Source: Rhea pennata
Taxonomy: Eukaryota > Chordata > Aves > Rheiformes > Rheidae
Assembly (NCBI RefSeq): GCF_028389875.1
Contig: NC_084678.1
Span: 17,204,899 to 17,268,898, forward strand
Direction of reading: 5' to 3'
DNA length: 64,000 nucleotides
The position numbers were made by a program, and so were the translations under genes. Positions 10,253-21,209 of the stretch are shown one piece after another. How positions within the stretch are numbered: position 1 is the stretch's first letter; each line of letters opens with the position of its first letter. The notes beneath the pieces were generated by a model that searched no databases, was not told the DNA's origin, and saw nothing but the letters and a program-made list of their open reading frames with translations.

Positions 10253-12824
10253 ATGGCTCCGGCAGCGCGGGCGCCGGCTCTCGCCTGCCTGCTGCTGCTG
10301 CTGCTCGGCGGAGCCCCAGGTGAGTGCAGGGCACGGGGCCGCCCGGGCGCCGCGCTCTCCCGCGCCCTTCCCTCGCTGCTGCCAGGACCGTCCTGCCCCC
10401 AGCCTGAGCACACGCCGGGCTCTTCCCTCCCCTTCTCTTCTTGCTCCCTGCTTCCATCCCCGGTGGGAGAGTTGGCTTCACTCCGGCCGGCCCCGGGGAG
10501 CCCCTATCCCCGCGGGCCGTGCAGCCCCGGGGGTCCCCGCGCGGGTGGTGCCCGTGCCGCGGGACCCTCGCAGCCCCCCTGCTCTCGCTGTGCAGGCGCC
10601 GGTGCTCAGGGGACCTGGAGCTTGTTTGCACAGGCAAGGGGACATTCGGGCACACTAGCCGGCCAGGCACTGCGTGTTTCTATTTCCACTGCAGAGCACA
10701 ACACAGTCGGCTGGATTTGGAAGCTATGTTATTGAGATGCTTCAAAGGGAACCACTTTCCTCTACTGGTGACAAGTAGCAATAACTTTTGCTTAACTGGT
10801 GTAGGCTTCAGCTTCTAACTGTGCTCTGATAGAGCAAATCAGCCCTGGAGTTCAAAGGAAATTAGAGCGATTAAGTGCAGAAAATGTGGTATTATATCCT
10901 CATCTGTGAAGAGAGCTTGCTTTAGGAGAGTTTTGTGTTTTATAACCTTGTTCCCTCCTGATTGATCAAGAAGGATGGCCCATGACATGGGACATAGCAG
11001 GGCATGCCAGTACGATTCAGCAGCTGGGATTTGTTTGATGTTTTGGCTGTACGGAGTACTAGGCGCTGTCATTCAGTAAAGATGCAGCTGTCTCAACCTC
11101 GCTGCTGAGGCCTGCAGTCGAACTGAGCTCTGTGCCTGCTCATATAAGCTGAACCTCTACCACAGGCTCACCTGCTTTGGAGTGCTGGCCCGGGACTTTG
11201 GGCCAGTCCTGCTGCCCGCAATCCCTGCTAACAACCTTGTGCATGCCTGTAAATTTGGCCCCGCTGCACTGCAGTAGGCCCGAGCATGGCAGTGGGAGCT
11301 TTGCAGGGCTCTGATCCTCCAGGTGACCCTGCTGAGCAGGGGGGTTGGCCTAGATGATCTCCAGAGGTCCCTTCCAACCTTGCTGGTTCTATGCTGGAGA
11401 GGGCTCTGAAGGCAAGCGAAGAGCCTGACACTTGGGTGGGCAATTACTGAGGGAGAATTCTACTGAGATCAGGGCCACAGAGCCCCTCCTGCGTTTGGGG
11501 GGTACGTAACGGGTTTTGGTTTTGCTCCAGGTGCCGATGCTCAGAACGAGCTGCAGCAGCCCCAGCGGGAGGTGACAGTATCCGTGGGGCAGACGCTCAC
11601 CCTGAACTGCACCGTGTCTGGAGCCACTGTAGTAGGACCTGTGAAGTGGCTGAAGGCTGAGGACAAGGTGAATCGGACCGTTTATGAAGATAAAGGCTCC
11701 TTCTCCCGCGTAACGAGGGTGGTGAATCCGTCCAACACGGATTACAGCATCCGCATCAGCAACGTTCAAATCGAGGATGCTGGGACCTATTACTGTGTGA
11801 AGTTTCAGAAAGGAGAGCAGGATAAGGTGTATATGTCGGGACAGGGCACGAACGTGCTTGTGCATGGTGAGTGGCGCTCTCAGCCCTGTCGCTCCCTGAG
11901 CAGCTCCCACCTGGGAACCAGCCCTGCCGAGCACAGCTGCCCCGTCGTGGCCAGCTGTGGTCCTGGGATGAGCGGGGGCCAGGGGCGGGCCCCTGCGTAC
12001 CCCTCCCCTGCCCAGGCCACGTTCCCTGCTGACAACAGGAGCAAGCAGGTGCCCCAGGCAGATCAGGGGATCCCCCCGGAGAGCTGCCTGGCAGCCAGGG
12101 GCACAGGCTGTGCAAAGCCGAGTAACCAGTCCACCGCGAACAAGGGTGAGCGTGAGCTTGCCGCTGGCCGTGGAGGCGCGGTCCCTGAGGAGGCGGTTGT
12201 TTGCTCTTGTCCTCCTGAGAAAGCTCAGTCCCACCAGAACCCTGCACGGGACGATAAGAGCCTGCCCAGCTTCAAACGTGCCCCGCTTCCTGCTCTCTCA
12301 GCCTCATCCTGAGCTGCTCCTTGCCCTGCTCCCGTTACGACGCAGGCTAGGCAAGATCTGGCACCCGTGCAGGATGCAGCCGTCGGGAGCAGAGCTCCCA
12401 CCAGGCTGAGCCCTTCTCCCAAGCGTGCCCTTCATCCTGCTGTCCTAAGAGCAGCACAGAGCCCGCCCCGTGCTCACTAAGGCCTGGCTCCTCAGGGCCC
12501 GCAGGCTTGTTGAATTCAAGAGGTGGCAACCAGGCCTTGTGAGTGCTGAGTCCTGGGCCTGGGCGCCGTGGCTCTAACCTGGCAGGACCAGCCCATCCCA
12601 CCCACCGCCAGCAGATTTAAGGACGTAAAACCTGTTTCCGTATGGGGGTGGATGCTGCTGGGACCAGAATTCCCATCCCTAGCAGGCAAGGTGTCACACA
12701 CCCCCCTCTCCCCACCGCAGATCAGCACCTCTCGTCCCTCCTCGGCCTCCTGATCGGGCTCCTGCTGGAGAAGGGGGTCATCGGCCTCGTCCTCTTCTAC
12801 CTCTTCAAGCGCAGGATGGTGTGA
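10253..12824 (+). CDS. SIRP-like activating receptor with one V domain and a membrane lysine
   Basis: Three coding exons, 10253-10319, 11531-11866 and 12721-12824, all phase 1, give about 168 residues. Exon 1 encodes a signal peptide with a Leu run. Exon 2 encodes a V-set domain with LNC, GPVKWLK, EDAGTYYCVKF and GQGT, much like SIRP-alpha domain 1 and the neighbouring minus-strand receptor; NCT and NRT are possible glycosylation sites. Exon 3 encodes a hydrophobic segment interrupted by adjacent Glu-Lys (LLEKGVIGL), then FKRRMV and the stop. A membrane lysine with a tail of a few residues is the known pattern of SIRP-beta receptors that signal through DAP12 (TYROBP). The 854-base intron before the membrane exon contains no constant-domain exon that I can see. 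The adaptor and ligand are inferred, not shown. Confidence 0.87.
11320..11393 (+). mobile_element. CR1 LINE 3' end fragment
   Basis: The text GGTTGGCCTAGATGATCTCC followed by AGAGGTCCCTTCCAACC and a TTCTATG tail is the classic 3' end of an avian CR1 element in sense orientation. Only the last 75 bases or so are recognisable. It lies in the first intron of the plus-strand receptor gene. Confidence 0.85.
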
Positions 12825-12949
12825 GCAGGTGAAGGCCGCCGTGTGGCGGGAGCCCCCCGGCCGGTCAGAGCAGCGTCCCCGCCTCCAGAGAACCTTCCCG
12901 GGGCGGGGGCTCTGCCTTTGCAGGGCCCCGGAGCTGTTTCCAGGCTTCT

Positions 12950-13950
12950 TCACATCCTCGCATCGTCCCGCCCGGCCCTCCCGCAGCGGGAGGCGACGCT
13001 CGCGCGGCCGCGGCCCCCCGGACGGACATCGGCCCGCGCGCGGCCCCCGGGCCGGGCGTGCCGGCGGGAAGGGCCGCGCTCCGTGGTCTTTGCTGTTTCT
13101 CCCTGGAAATAAACGGCACGGAAACGCACGCGGCGGCTCGGGGTGCTCGGCTGCGGCCCGCGCCGTCGGCCCCCAGCCCTTCCCGGCTCCCTCCGCCGCG
13201 CTGGGCGGCCCTGGGCGGGAAGGGGGACGCTGCGTTCCCCGGGCAGGGCGGCTCCCGCACGGATCTGCCCGGCATGGACCGGGACGGCAGGTCCGGGACC
13301 TATCCAGACGGGCGGGCGCCGCCGGATTCGGCTGCCATCCGAGGCGGGAAACGCCGGCTCCCTTCGGAGCCGCGGGCTCCGCTCCTCGGCCCGCGCGCGA
13401 GGCCGAAGCCGCGAGGATGCTGGTGCCGGGGGCGGGGGGGAGCTGCCTCGGGGGCCGCAGGCCTTAGGGCGCCTCCCGTCCCCGCTCCGCCGCCGCCGCC
13501 GCCGCGCCGCTTCGCCCCGCACCCACCCCCGCGGCGGTGCTCGGCGCTGCGCACCACGCTGCGCACGCGCGCCGCCAAGCCGCCAGGGGCCGCTGTGGCG
13601 CAGCGCCGCTGTTTCCGCCCGGCGCGGTTTGTGCGGGCGCGCGGGGCGGGGCCAGGCGGGGCGGGGCGGGGCCAGGCGGGGCGGGGGCACCCGGCGGGCT
13701 TTGGGCGCTGCACCGCGGCAAGATGGCGGACAGGGAGGAGGCGCTGAGGGAGTTCGTGGCCGTGACCGGCGTCGAGGAGGAGCGAGCGCGCTTCTTCCTC
13801 GAGTCCGCCGGCTGGGACCTGCAGGTACCCCGCGCCGCCGCGGGACCCACCGCCGGCCCCGCCGCCCGGGCCGGCCCCGCCGCCCGCAGGCCCCAGGCCC
13901 GACCCGGCTCGGCCCGGCCGGGCCCCGCCGCCGCCGCCCCCTTCGCTGGG
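12950..13950 (+). promoter_or_regulatory. CpG island and promoter of NSFL1C
   Basis: The island covers the intergenic gap, exon 1 and the start of intron 1. GGGGCGGGGC-type Sp1 words are repeated at 13644-13690. CAAGATGGCGGA spans the start codon at 13720-13731; this matches the YY1/TISU consensus in 11 of 12 positions. TATA is absent, as usual for housekeeping promoters. Confidence 0.75.
13108..13113 (+). terminator. polyadenylation signal of the plus-strand SIRP-like gene
   Basis: AATAAA lies 284 bases after the stop codon and about 600 bases before the NSFL1C start. It is the first canonical signal downstream and gives a short 3' UTR. Confidence 0.7.
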
Positions 13951-16900
13951 CTGCGAGCGTCGGGGCCAGCTGCAGCCGTGGTGATTTGGGCTATAACCTG
14001 CCCTGTTTATCGCATCGATCCGGAAACGGTTCAATTCTCGGTGCCAGACACGGAATTCGGAGTTTGCCGGATTTACATTGTTTTTTCCCTAAAAGCCGGT
14101 GGGGTGTGTGGGGGGGTGAGATCGCTGTTGATCGTAGCAGTGGTCAGAATGCCCCCAAATCAGGTGAGCTGTCAGGCACCTGGTGTCTTCCCCTACTCAA
14201 GTATTCTGGGCTTGCCTAATTAATTACTGGCCGCTACCCTTGGGTGTCACAGATGCAGCTGTTTCAGAATATGAATTTTAGTGTAACCCCTGCAAAAATG
14301 ATGTGGTATAAGGGTCTCTGTTCAGGGAGGTCATTCAGGAATAACTATTCTGGTAAATGTCCTGCATAAAAAAGCCAAGCACTAAAAACTGGCATTAGGA
14401 GCTTGGCTTTACTAGGGCTTCTGTAGGGAAGGAGAAATCATGTAAAATATCTTTCATGTTGGTGTGGTTCAGGAGTTCTAATGTGGTAAAAACTTTAGAT
14501 ATATCATTACTGTTTGCTTGTTTTTTTTTTTATTTTTTGTGGGGCTGCTTGCTCTCACCCTGAAAAGACGCTGTGGTGTCTCTTTTCAGATTGCCCTTGC
14601 CAGTTTCTATGAGGACGGAGGTGATGACGACATCCTGACTCTTCCCCAGCCGACACCCAGCTCTATATCCAGAGGCACTGCGCCCAGGTGCGGTGAGAGC
14701 ATCATAGAATCAGTAAGGTTGGAAGGGACCCCTGGAGATCATCTGGTCCAACCACCCTGCTCAAGCAGGGTCACCTAGAGCATGTTAGACAGGGTTGCAT
14801 CCAGGTGGGCCTTGGATATCTCCAGAGAAGGAGACTCCACAACCTCTCTGGGCAACCTGGTCCAGTGCTCCGTCACTCTCACGATGAAGAAATTCCCCCT
14901 CACGCTCAGGCAGAACTTCCTGTGCTTCAATTTCTGCCCATTGCCTCTTGTCCTGTTGATCTGCTTGTCAAGAGTTTGTAAACCTGCAAGTGGAAATTAC
15001 TTATTTAAAAGTACATGCTAAATCTAAAGTATTGATGTATGATATTTATTAGAGTAGACATCTTTGCATTTTGATCTGCTTCACCTTATATGACTCTTGA
15101 GAAATTGTGGAAACGTCAGCATTTATACATCTTGGACTCTGATGTTGTTGCACAACTCATCTAACGATCAGTTAGGATAACTTGTCTCATTGCTCAGGAA
15201 AAACTTGATTTGTGTTTTGAGGCTAGAAGACAATCAATAGGTAACTGTCTTAGTTTTTATAGGCAGCCCTTTCATTTAAGCAGATTAGATCTCCCCAGGA
15301 AAAATATCTTGTAATTCTGTATGATGCCTTATCTGATCAGGGTCTAGCATTTTACAAGAAGTTGATTTGGCCTTAACAAATCCCTGTGCAGTCAGGAAGT
15401 ACTATCCCATTTTAAGGAGGAAAGAGTATGGAGAAGAGGCTTACTGACTGTATAGCGAAGGATCTGTGTGGAAAAGTGGTCTCAGTTGAATAAATTCCAT
15501 ATTGCAGAAATACCCTTCATCTCAGTTTAGATCGCAGGTAACAGCCTCAGCAGAAATAACAAGAGTGAAAGGAAGTAGGGGCTGGACTTGCTTGGGGCCT
15601 GGAAGGGTGACCTGAGTTTGTGTGGATTCGATAATGGCTGTTCTCTGAAAAAGGGAACAAAATTTAGTATGTTAACAGAAGATGACTGAGGATTTACTGC
15701 TTTTGCTGTACTTGCAACCACCTTCTGAGTCTCCTCCTGTGCATCTGCTATTCTTTTTTATTGATATAATTGGAACAGATGTCTCAGGAGCTCAGTTCAC
15801 CGCTCAGTTACCCCAGTGCTGACCTATGATTTCATAGAAAAAGGAATTGGACCCTGAAAGTAGAAAAGAGACAAACTAGCATGTTATGTATGTTCAGGAG
15901 CTTTTTTTTTATGCGGTTGAAATGTGTCCTGAGGCTGATGTGCTTTGACTCTGATTTGCAGTGACCATCGGGTAACATCGTTCAGAGACCTTGTTCATGC
16001 ACAGGAGGATGATGAGGAAGAGGAAGAGGGACAGCGGTAAGTTTTCAGTTAAAGACTTAGGCTTGTGGTTTTGCCTCTGTCCTCATGCAATGATTTGCCA
16101 CTTGTATACATTTTTTTTAAAAAAAAAAAGACAGTGTAAGTGGATATGAAACTCCTGTCCTTGAAATCTCAGATTTGACACAGAAAAGTTGGTCAGTGCA
16201 AAGTCTGTGTGCAAGCATGTGCTCAGCACTTCTGTATGAACACCAGTGTTCATCACTGAACTGCCTTGAAAGAGGGGAAAATCTGAGGTAGCATGTGGAA
16301 GCCCTAGATTTGGAAAAAGGTTATGAGTAACATTTCTCTCTGTAGAGAACACAAGTGTGGGAACATTAGAGGGATTGATTGTTCTTTTTGCTTGTTTGTT
16401 TTCCTTTGAAGTGCGGTTTAAGGGGAATGTAATGGCTAAGGAGATGGAAAGGAAAAATGTAGGTCCCTTTTCAACAGGGTCTTTCCCTCTAAGGAATACT
16501 AGTGGGGAAGTTTTCTACAGTATCAGCTGCAAGTAGTTAAATACACTCAAGGTTAACATACAAGGTAAATTGAATGAAGCTGATGCACCTTAAGGTGGCT
16601 GAGATAGGTGGGCTGCATGGTCTCCTGCAATGAGATGTGAGCTTGCTCGTGTTACAAGCCAGCTGGAAAGTATGAAGTGCTCCTGAAAAAAGACTGGGTT
16701 TAATTGCGCTGTGTTGGCTGTGGATTTATTGCTTTCAGTTCAGTCCTGTGCGTGGTGATCTTTAAGTGTAGAATGAATGTGTGTCTTCCTTCAAAATACT
16801 GTTTGGATGTGGCCTATATTCTTTCATCTCAGAGAAGAGCTAAAAAAGGTATCAGACAAGTCAGACCTGCTGAAATTCATGTTAGGAGTTAGCAATGCAG

Positions 16901-19900
16901 CTGGTGCTAGAATTTGAAACTGAGCTCTGTCAGTCTAGACTCTCTCTCTTGCTCAACCTGAGGGAGTTGAAGGTCTGGGATTACTTCATGATTATTGATC
17001 AGTGGATAACTTTACAAATTCATGCACTGTTGGGACTGTTTCCCAAAATTCTGTAATTGCCACCTACTATAAGTGGCTGCAGTAGAAGATACACTAGTAA
17101 TAGCTGATATTTGTGCATCTAAGCTGTTTCATTAAGCTTTACAAAAATGAACAACCAAGTCCTGGTATAAATCTGCTGGGTCCTCTCACATGCATCTCCT
17201 GGAGAAGCACAAGTCCATGTGAAGGAACTGCAGTCTTAGCCAGAAGATGTGCACTTTCTGTCTAGGTTTTATGCTGGAGGCTCCGAGAGAAGTGGACAGC
17301 AGATCGTTGGCCCTCCAAGGAAGAAGAGTCCCAATGAGCTGGTGGAAGATCTATTCAAAGGAGCAAAGGAACATGGAGCAGTGGCGGTGGACCGGACAGC
17401 CAAGAGCAGTGGCGAGACTAGCAAGCCTAAAGTGAGGAGCAATGAGTTCTTTCTTCCTTTCCCTGTTTCAGTTTTTCTCTGCTGACAGAATCTGCTCATC
17501 ATTGCCACTATGATGGCTCTGTAGTGCTTCTGAGCCCTTGAATTTTCTTAAAACAGCTGTGTCTCGGTTCCTCTGTTAGTGCAGCTCTAGCTTATGTGTC
17601 ACAGTGGCAAGAAAAGCCACTTCGCTGTGTCAACTTGTTCAAGCTGGTCACTGTATTTGTGGGATAATACATGAAATTGCCACTTATTCAGAGTGGTATT
17701 GGGGAAAGGGTTCCCTGGGTGTATGTTCTATAAACTCTTTGCCTGCCTCTCTCTCGCAGCCTTTTGCAGGAGGAGGGTATCGGCTTGGGGCTACTCCAGA
17801 GGAGGAGTCTGCATATGTGGCAGGAGAGAGGAGACAGAACTCTGCTCAGGATGTGAGTATCTCTGGCTGTTCTGTTTGGTAAGTGTCACCTGAGGGATTT
17901 CTGTATTACAGCTGCAAAGCTTGAGAGCACAGAGAGCTATAAAGCCTGACGGGTGCATCTTGCTTCCTGTAGGATTTCTGATGAGAAAATAATAGGTGCT
18001 TGGGCCTTAAATAGTTTTCTGATGAATTTCTAATGAAGAACCTGGGTGCTCCTTAGGAGTGCAGGAATCTTTACTCTTTGCACACTATTTGCATGATCAA
18101 TATAGTCAGACTAAAGAAGCTGAGAAAAGTCCTCAGCTGTTGAAGACTCATGGAGCTTAGAGCACCACTGCAAGATGCTCTCTTGCTTGGCTTGTGAGCA
18201 AATGTCCACCTTGACCTTGGTGGGAGCTTGGCTTAAGCTTCTAGCCTAATACACTTTTGACTCTTCAACTATATTTATCAAAAAGGGGACAGTGGTGCTG
18301 TCTGCGATGTCACCTTCTAGGAATTGATGTGATAGCCAATGCCTGGGTGTTTTGGGTTTTTTTTGTTTTTTGTTTTTTTTTTTCCCTGTTGATTATACCA
18401 GCTCAGAGGAATCTTGCTGGAACTTTGTCTGCAGCTTGAAACCCCTCTGTTGGTCATCAGCTTTTCACTTTGCTTCTGGTTATTGTTCTTACTAAGATGT
18501 TTCAGTGGAGCTGATTTTTTTTTTTTTGGGTGGGGGCAATTGCAGGTGCATGTTGTACTGAAGCTGTGGAAGAGTGGGTTCAGTCTGGACAGTGGAGAAC
18601 TGAGGAGCTACCAAGATCCATCCAATGCCCAGTTTCTTGACGATATCCGTAGAGGGTAAGAGGGGAGAGAAAGAATTGACTGCATGGTGAAACGCAGGTG
18701 TTTGTGAAACCAGGAGCACTGAACCAGTAGCATGTTTCACTTGCTCTTTCTTAAGAGGGCTGAGCTCTTAATATTGAAACTGCTGGGGGGAAAATGTGGA
18801 TATTTATTTTAGATGAATGGGGAAGCAGCCTTGGTTTGTGTGGGGCCTTGAGCATTCAAAATGAGCAAACGGACTGTCAAATTTGGGGTGACAATTTCTG
18901 ATGCATCACAGAAAGGCATGCTCTAGCTCTAAGCTAGAGCATGGGAAAAGTAGCCTTTAATTTGTTTCTGGGGAGGTACGTGTCTACCTTGTTAATTAAG
19001 CAAGAATATCCTGTGATTCCTGAAAGTCCAGAGGTCTGTGTTTGCACCAGATTCTGTGGATGGCACTTCTTCACTATCCAGACTTGTTTCTTCTTCAGGC
19101 AGACTTCTTAGAATACCCTCTGTCTTTGCAGGGAGGTCCCAGCAGAGCTGCGCAGGTTAGCACGGGGTGGTCAAGTGAACTTGGATATGGAGGATCACCG
19201 TGATGAGGATTATGTGAAACCTAAAAGTGTCTTCAGAGCCTTTACTGGAGAAGGACAGAAGCTGGGCAGGTGAGGAGGACTGGTGTGTCAGTGATCTGTG
19301 AAAATCGCTTGAGAGTTTTAGTGGGATGATTGATTCACCTTTCTGAGGAGAAGATGCTTAGTGTGTGTGGTATGTGAGGTGTTCCTCCGAGAGAGGAAAT
19401 GGGGCTCGCTGTTGTATACTGTGGGATGGCTCAGCCTTTTAGTGGCAAGAGGCAGATCTCTGGTTTGAAACCATCGCATTAGGTAATGTAGAAGCAGTTT
19501 TTCATAGTCATAAGACCCTGTTCCTATTGGTGTATGAAGACCCATGATGAGGTACTCTAATGGGAGATGGTAGAATTGAAGTTTATGGACAGGTGCCTAC
19601 TTACCTGTGAGCTTACTAGCTGGTTCCTGAAATCTTATTCTTGGACCTTTCCAGTTTGCATTGGTGTCTCTTGCCTAGGAACCCTCGTAGCCAGGCCCAG
19701 TAGGCAATAAGTTTGTATGCGTGACTCCTGGCATCTTGCAGCCTGGTGATTCAGTTGGTTTATAACAGCTCTCCTTGTGTCTTTCTGTTCTCAGCACTGT
19801 CCCCCAGGTGATGGGCACCAGTTCACCAGCCCAGCAGGCAGAGAATGAAGCCAAAGCCAGTTCTGCCATCAGTATTGATGAGTCGGAGCCCATCACCAAC

Positions 19901-20987
19901 ATTCAAATCCGGCTCGCTGACGGCGGGCGACTGGTCCAGAAATTTAACCACAATCACAGGTACAAAGGCAGCAGGAAACACAGGTTACTAACTGGGAAGG
20001 CCTGAATGACACTGCGAACTGTGCACAGCTGGAGCAGATGTTAAAATCCTGGCTAGCCTGCTAAAGGGAGCTCTGGGGATCCTTCTGTATAGGTGAATAG
20101 GAATAAACTTATTGTGGGGTTTTAAGGCAGTCATTAACTGTTCAAAGGATAGAATTTGCTTTCCAGACAGTGATGGATCATAGTTGGTGATAACTGTATC
20201 TGAGAGGTTCAATATTATTAGCGTAGCTTTTTTTAATGTCAACTATAGAAAAAGAAGCTGTCAGGTAATTAGGAGCTTGGTTCAGTTGTTATGACTTTCA
20301 ACTGAATCTTTTCTACTGGGCTATTCCCTGAGCTGATTGGAGCACAGTTTAAAATAGTTCAGTTCCCTTGGCTGAGCAAAGCTGGCTGTATAATCCATTG
20401 CTTCGTTAGACTTCTGTCCTGAAGTTCTTCTCATCTAGCTGATCTTAGAGAGCCTGAGCATGCTCCAGTTCTTATAGGAGAATAAAGCATGCTACAGAGT
20501 TACAAAAACATTCTTCCAGGCTCAGGTGCAGGAAATAGATCCAATGTTGCTGTTGGACAGTGAAAGGAATATTTAGTTGAAAAAAAATAAGTTGGAAATT
20601 CTTAAACTAATAAAGCAGCCTGCGTTATTTCACTGAGCAGGAGCCCATGGAGGAGCAGCTGAAACTGTAGATTTGTCTGGCTGTGGCCTCTGCTGTTAGT
20701 TGGGAAGCAAGTGCAGCAACTGTAGGATTGCATGCTCTGGGAAGGGTGAATTTAGGCTGTTGCCATGGACTTCTGCAGGGTGTGAAACAACAATGTCACC
20801 CTTGTGTTTGATCCCTTTGGACAGGATCCGTGACATCCGGCTCTTCATAGTAGATGCCCGGCCAGCAATGGCTGCCACCAGTTTCATCCTCATGACCACC
20901 TTCCCAAATAAAGAGCTGACTGATGAGAACCAAACCCTGAAGGAAGCCAACCTGCTCAACGCTGTCATTGTTCAGCGGTTAATATAA
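13723..20987 (+). CDS. NSFL1C: NSFL1 cofactor p47, p97/VCP adaptor
   Basis: Nine coding exons: 13723-13824, 14590-14687, 15962-16036, 17266-17431, 17760-17852, 18546-18655, 19132-19269, 19795-19959 and 20825-20987. Phases join without a break to give 369 residues, against 370 in human. An N-terminal UBA domain (exons 1-2) binds ubiquitin. An acidic stretch, then KKSPNEL, precedes the SEP domain (exons 6-7, from [14 protein letters not shown]). FTGEGQKLG, a SHP-box motif for p97 binding, ends exon 7. The UBX domain fills exons 8-9 and contains TTFPNKEL at the p97-contact loop. By family knowledge p47 directs p97 to Golgi and ER membrane fusion. The exon 2 donor is GTGCGG with a better-looking GTGAGA five bases downstream that would break the frame. 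A CR1 fragment begins just beyond it. Confidence 0.97.
14700..14970 (-). mobile_element. CR1 LINE 3' fragment in NSFL1C intron 2
   Basis: The sequence starts ATCATAGAATCAGTAAGG and GGAAGGGACCCCTGGAGATC, and continues through the end of the CR1 second reading frame (text near GAAGAAATTCCCCCTCACGC). It is the terminal 270 bases of a CR1 element in antisense orientation to NSFL1C. The element is 5'-truncated as is typical. Its 3' tail lies 12 bases past the exon 2 boundary. Confidence 0.93.
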
Positions 20988-21181
20988 AGGAACTCATCTC
21001 TCGCCACACGCCTGCCTGCAGTGCGCATGTGCCGTCTCGTCCTGTGCGTGCACCTGTGCCGTGCAGCACAGGCTCACATCTACTCGTAGCGCTGGGTTCT
21101 TAGGTCTTGGTTGGACTTTTTTCTCTTTAGTTGCATTTCCCATGTTTTTTTTTTTTTTTTGTGATGATCAGTGGACTTTAA

Positions 21182-21191
21182 AATAAATAAA
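21182..21191 (+). terminator. polyadenylation signals of NSFL1C
   Basis: Two overlapping AATAAA words lie about 195 bases after the NSFL1C stop codon, just after a T-run at 21145-21160. This would give a 3' UTR of about 220 bases. Longer 3' ends cannot be excluded. Confidence 0.65.
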
Positions 21192-21209
21192 ATGAACCAG
21201 TTTTGAAAG

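Noticed and set aside
9198-10658. 486-residue plus-strand frame across the receptor intergenic region
   Set aside because: It is driven by the second 19-bp minisatellite and overlaps the signal exon of the plus-strand receptor in another frame.
11867-12720. Possible constant Ig domain exon in the intron of the plus-strand receptor
   Set aside because: The frame reading on from the V exon has no Cys-Trp-Cys Ig pattern and no suitable acceptor.
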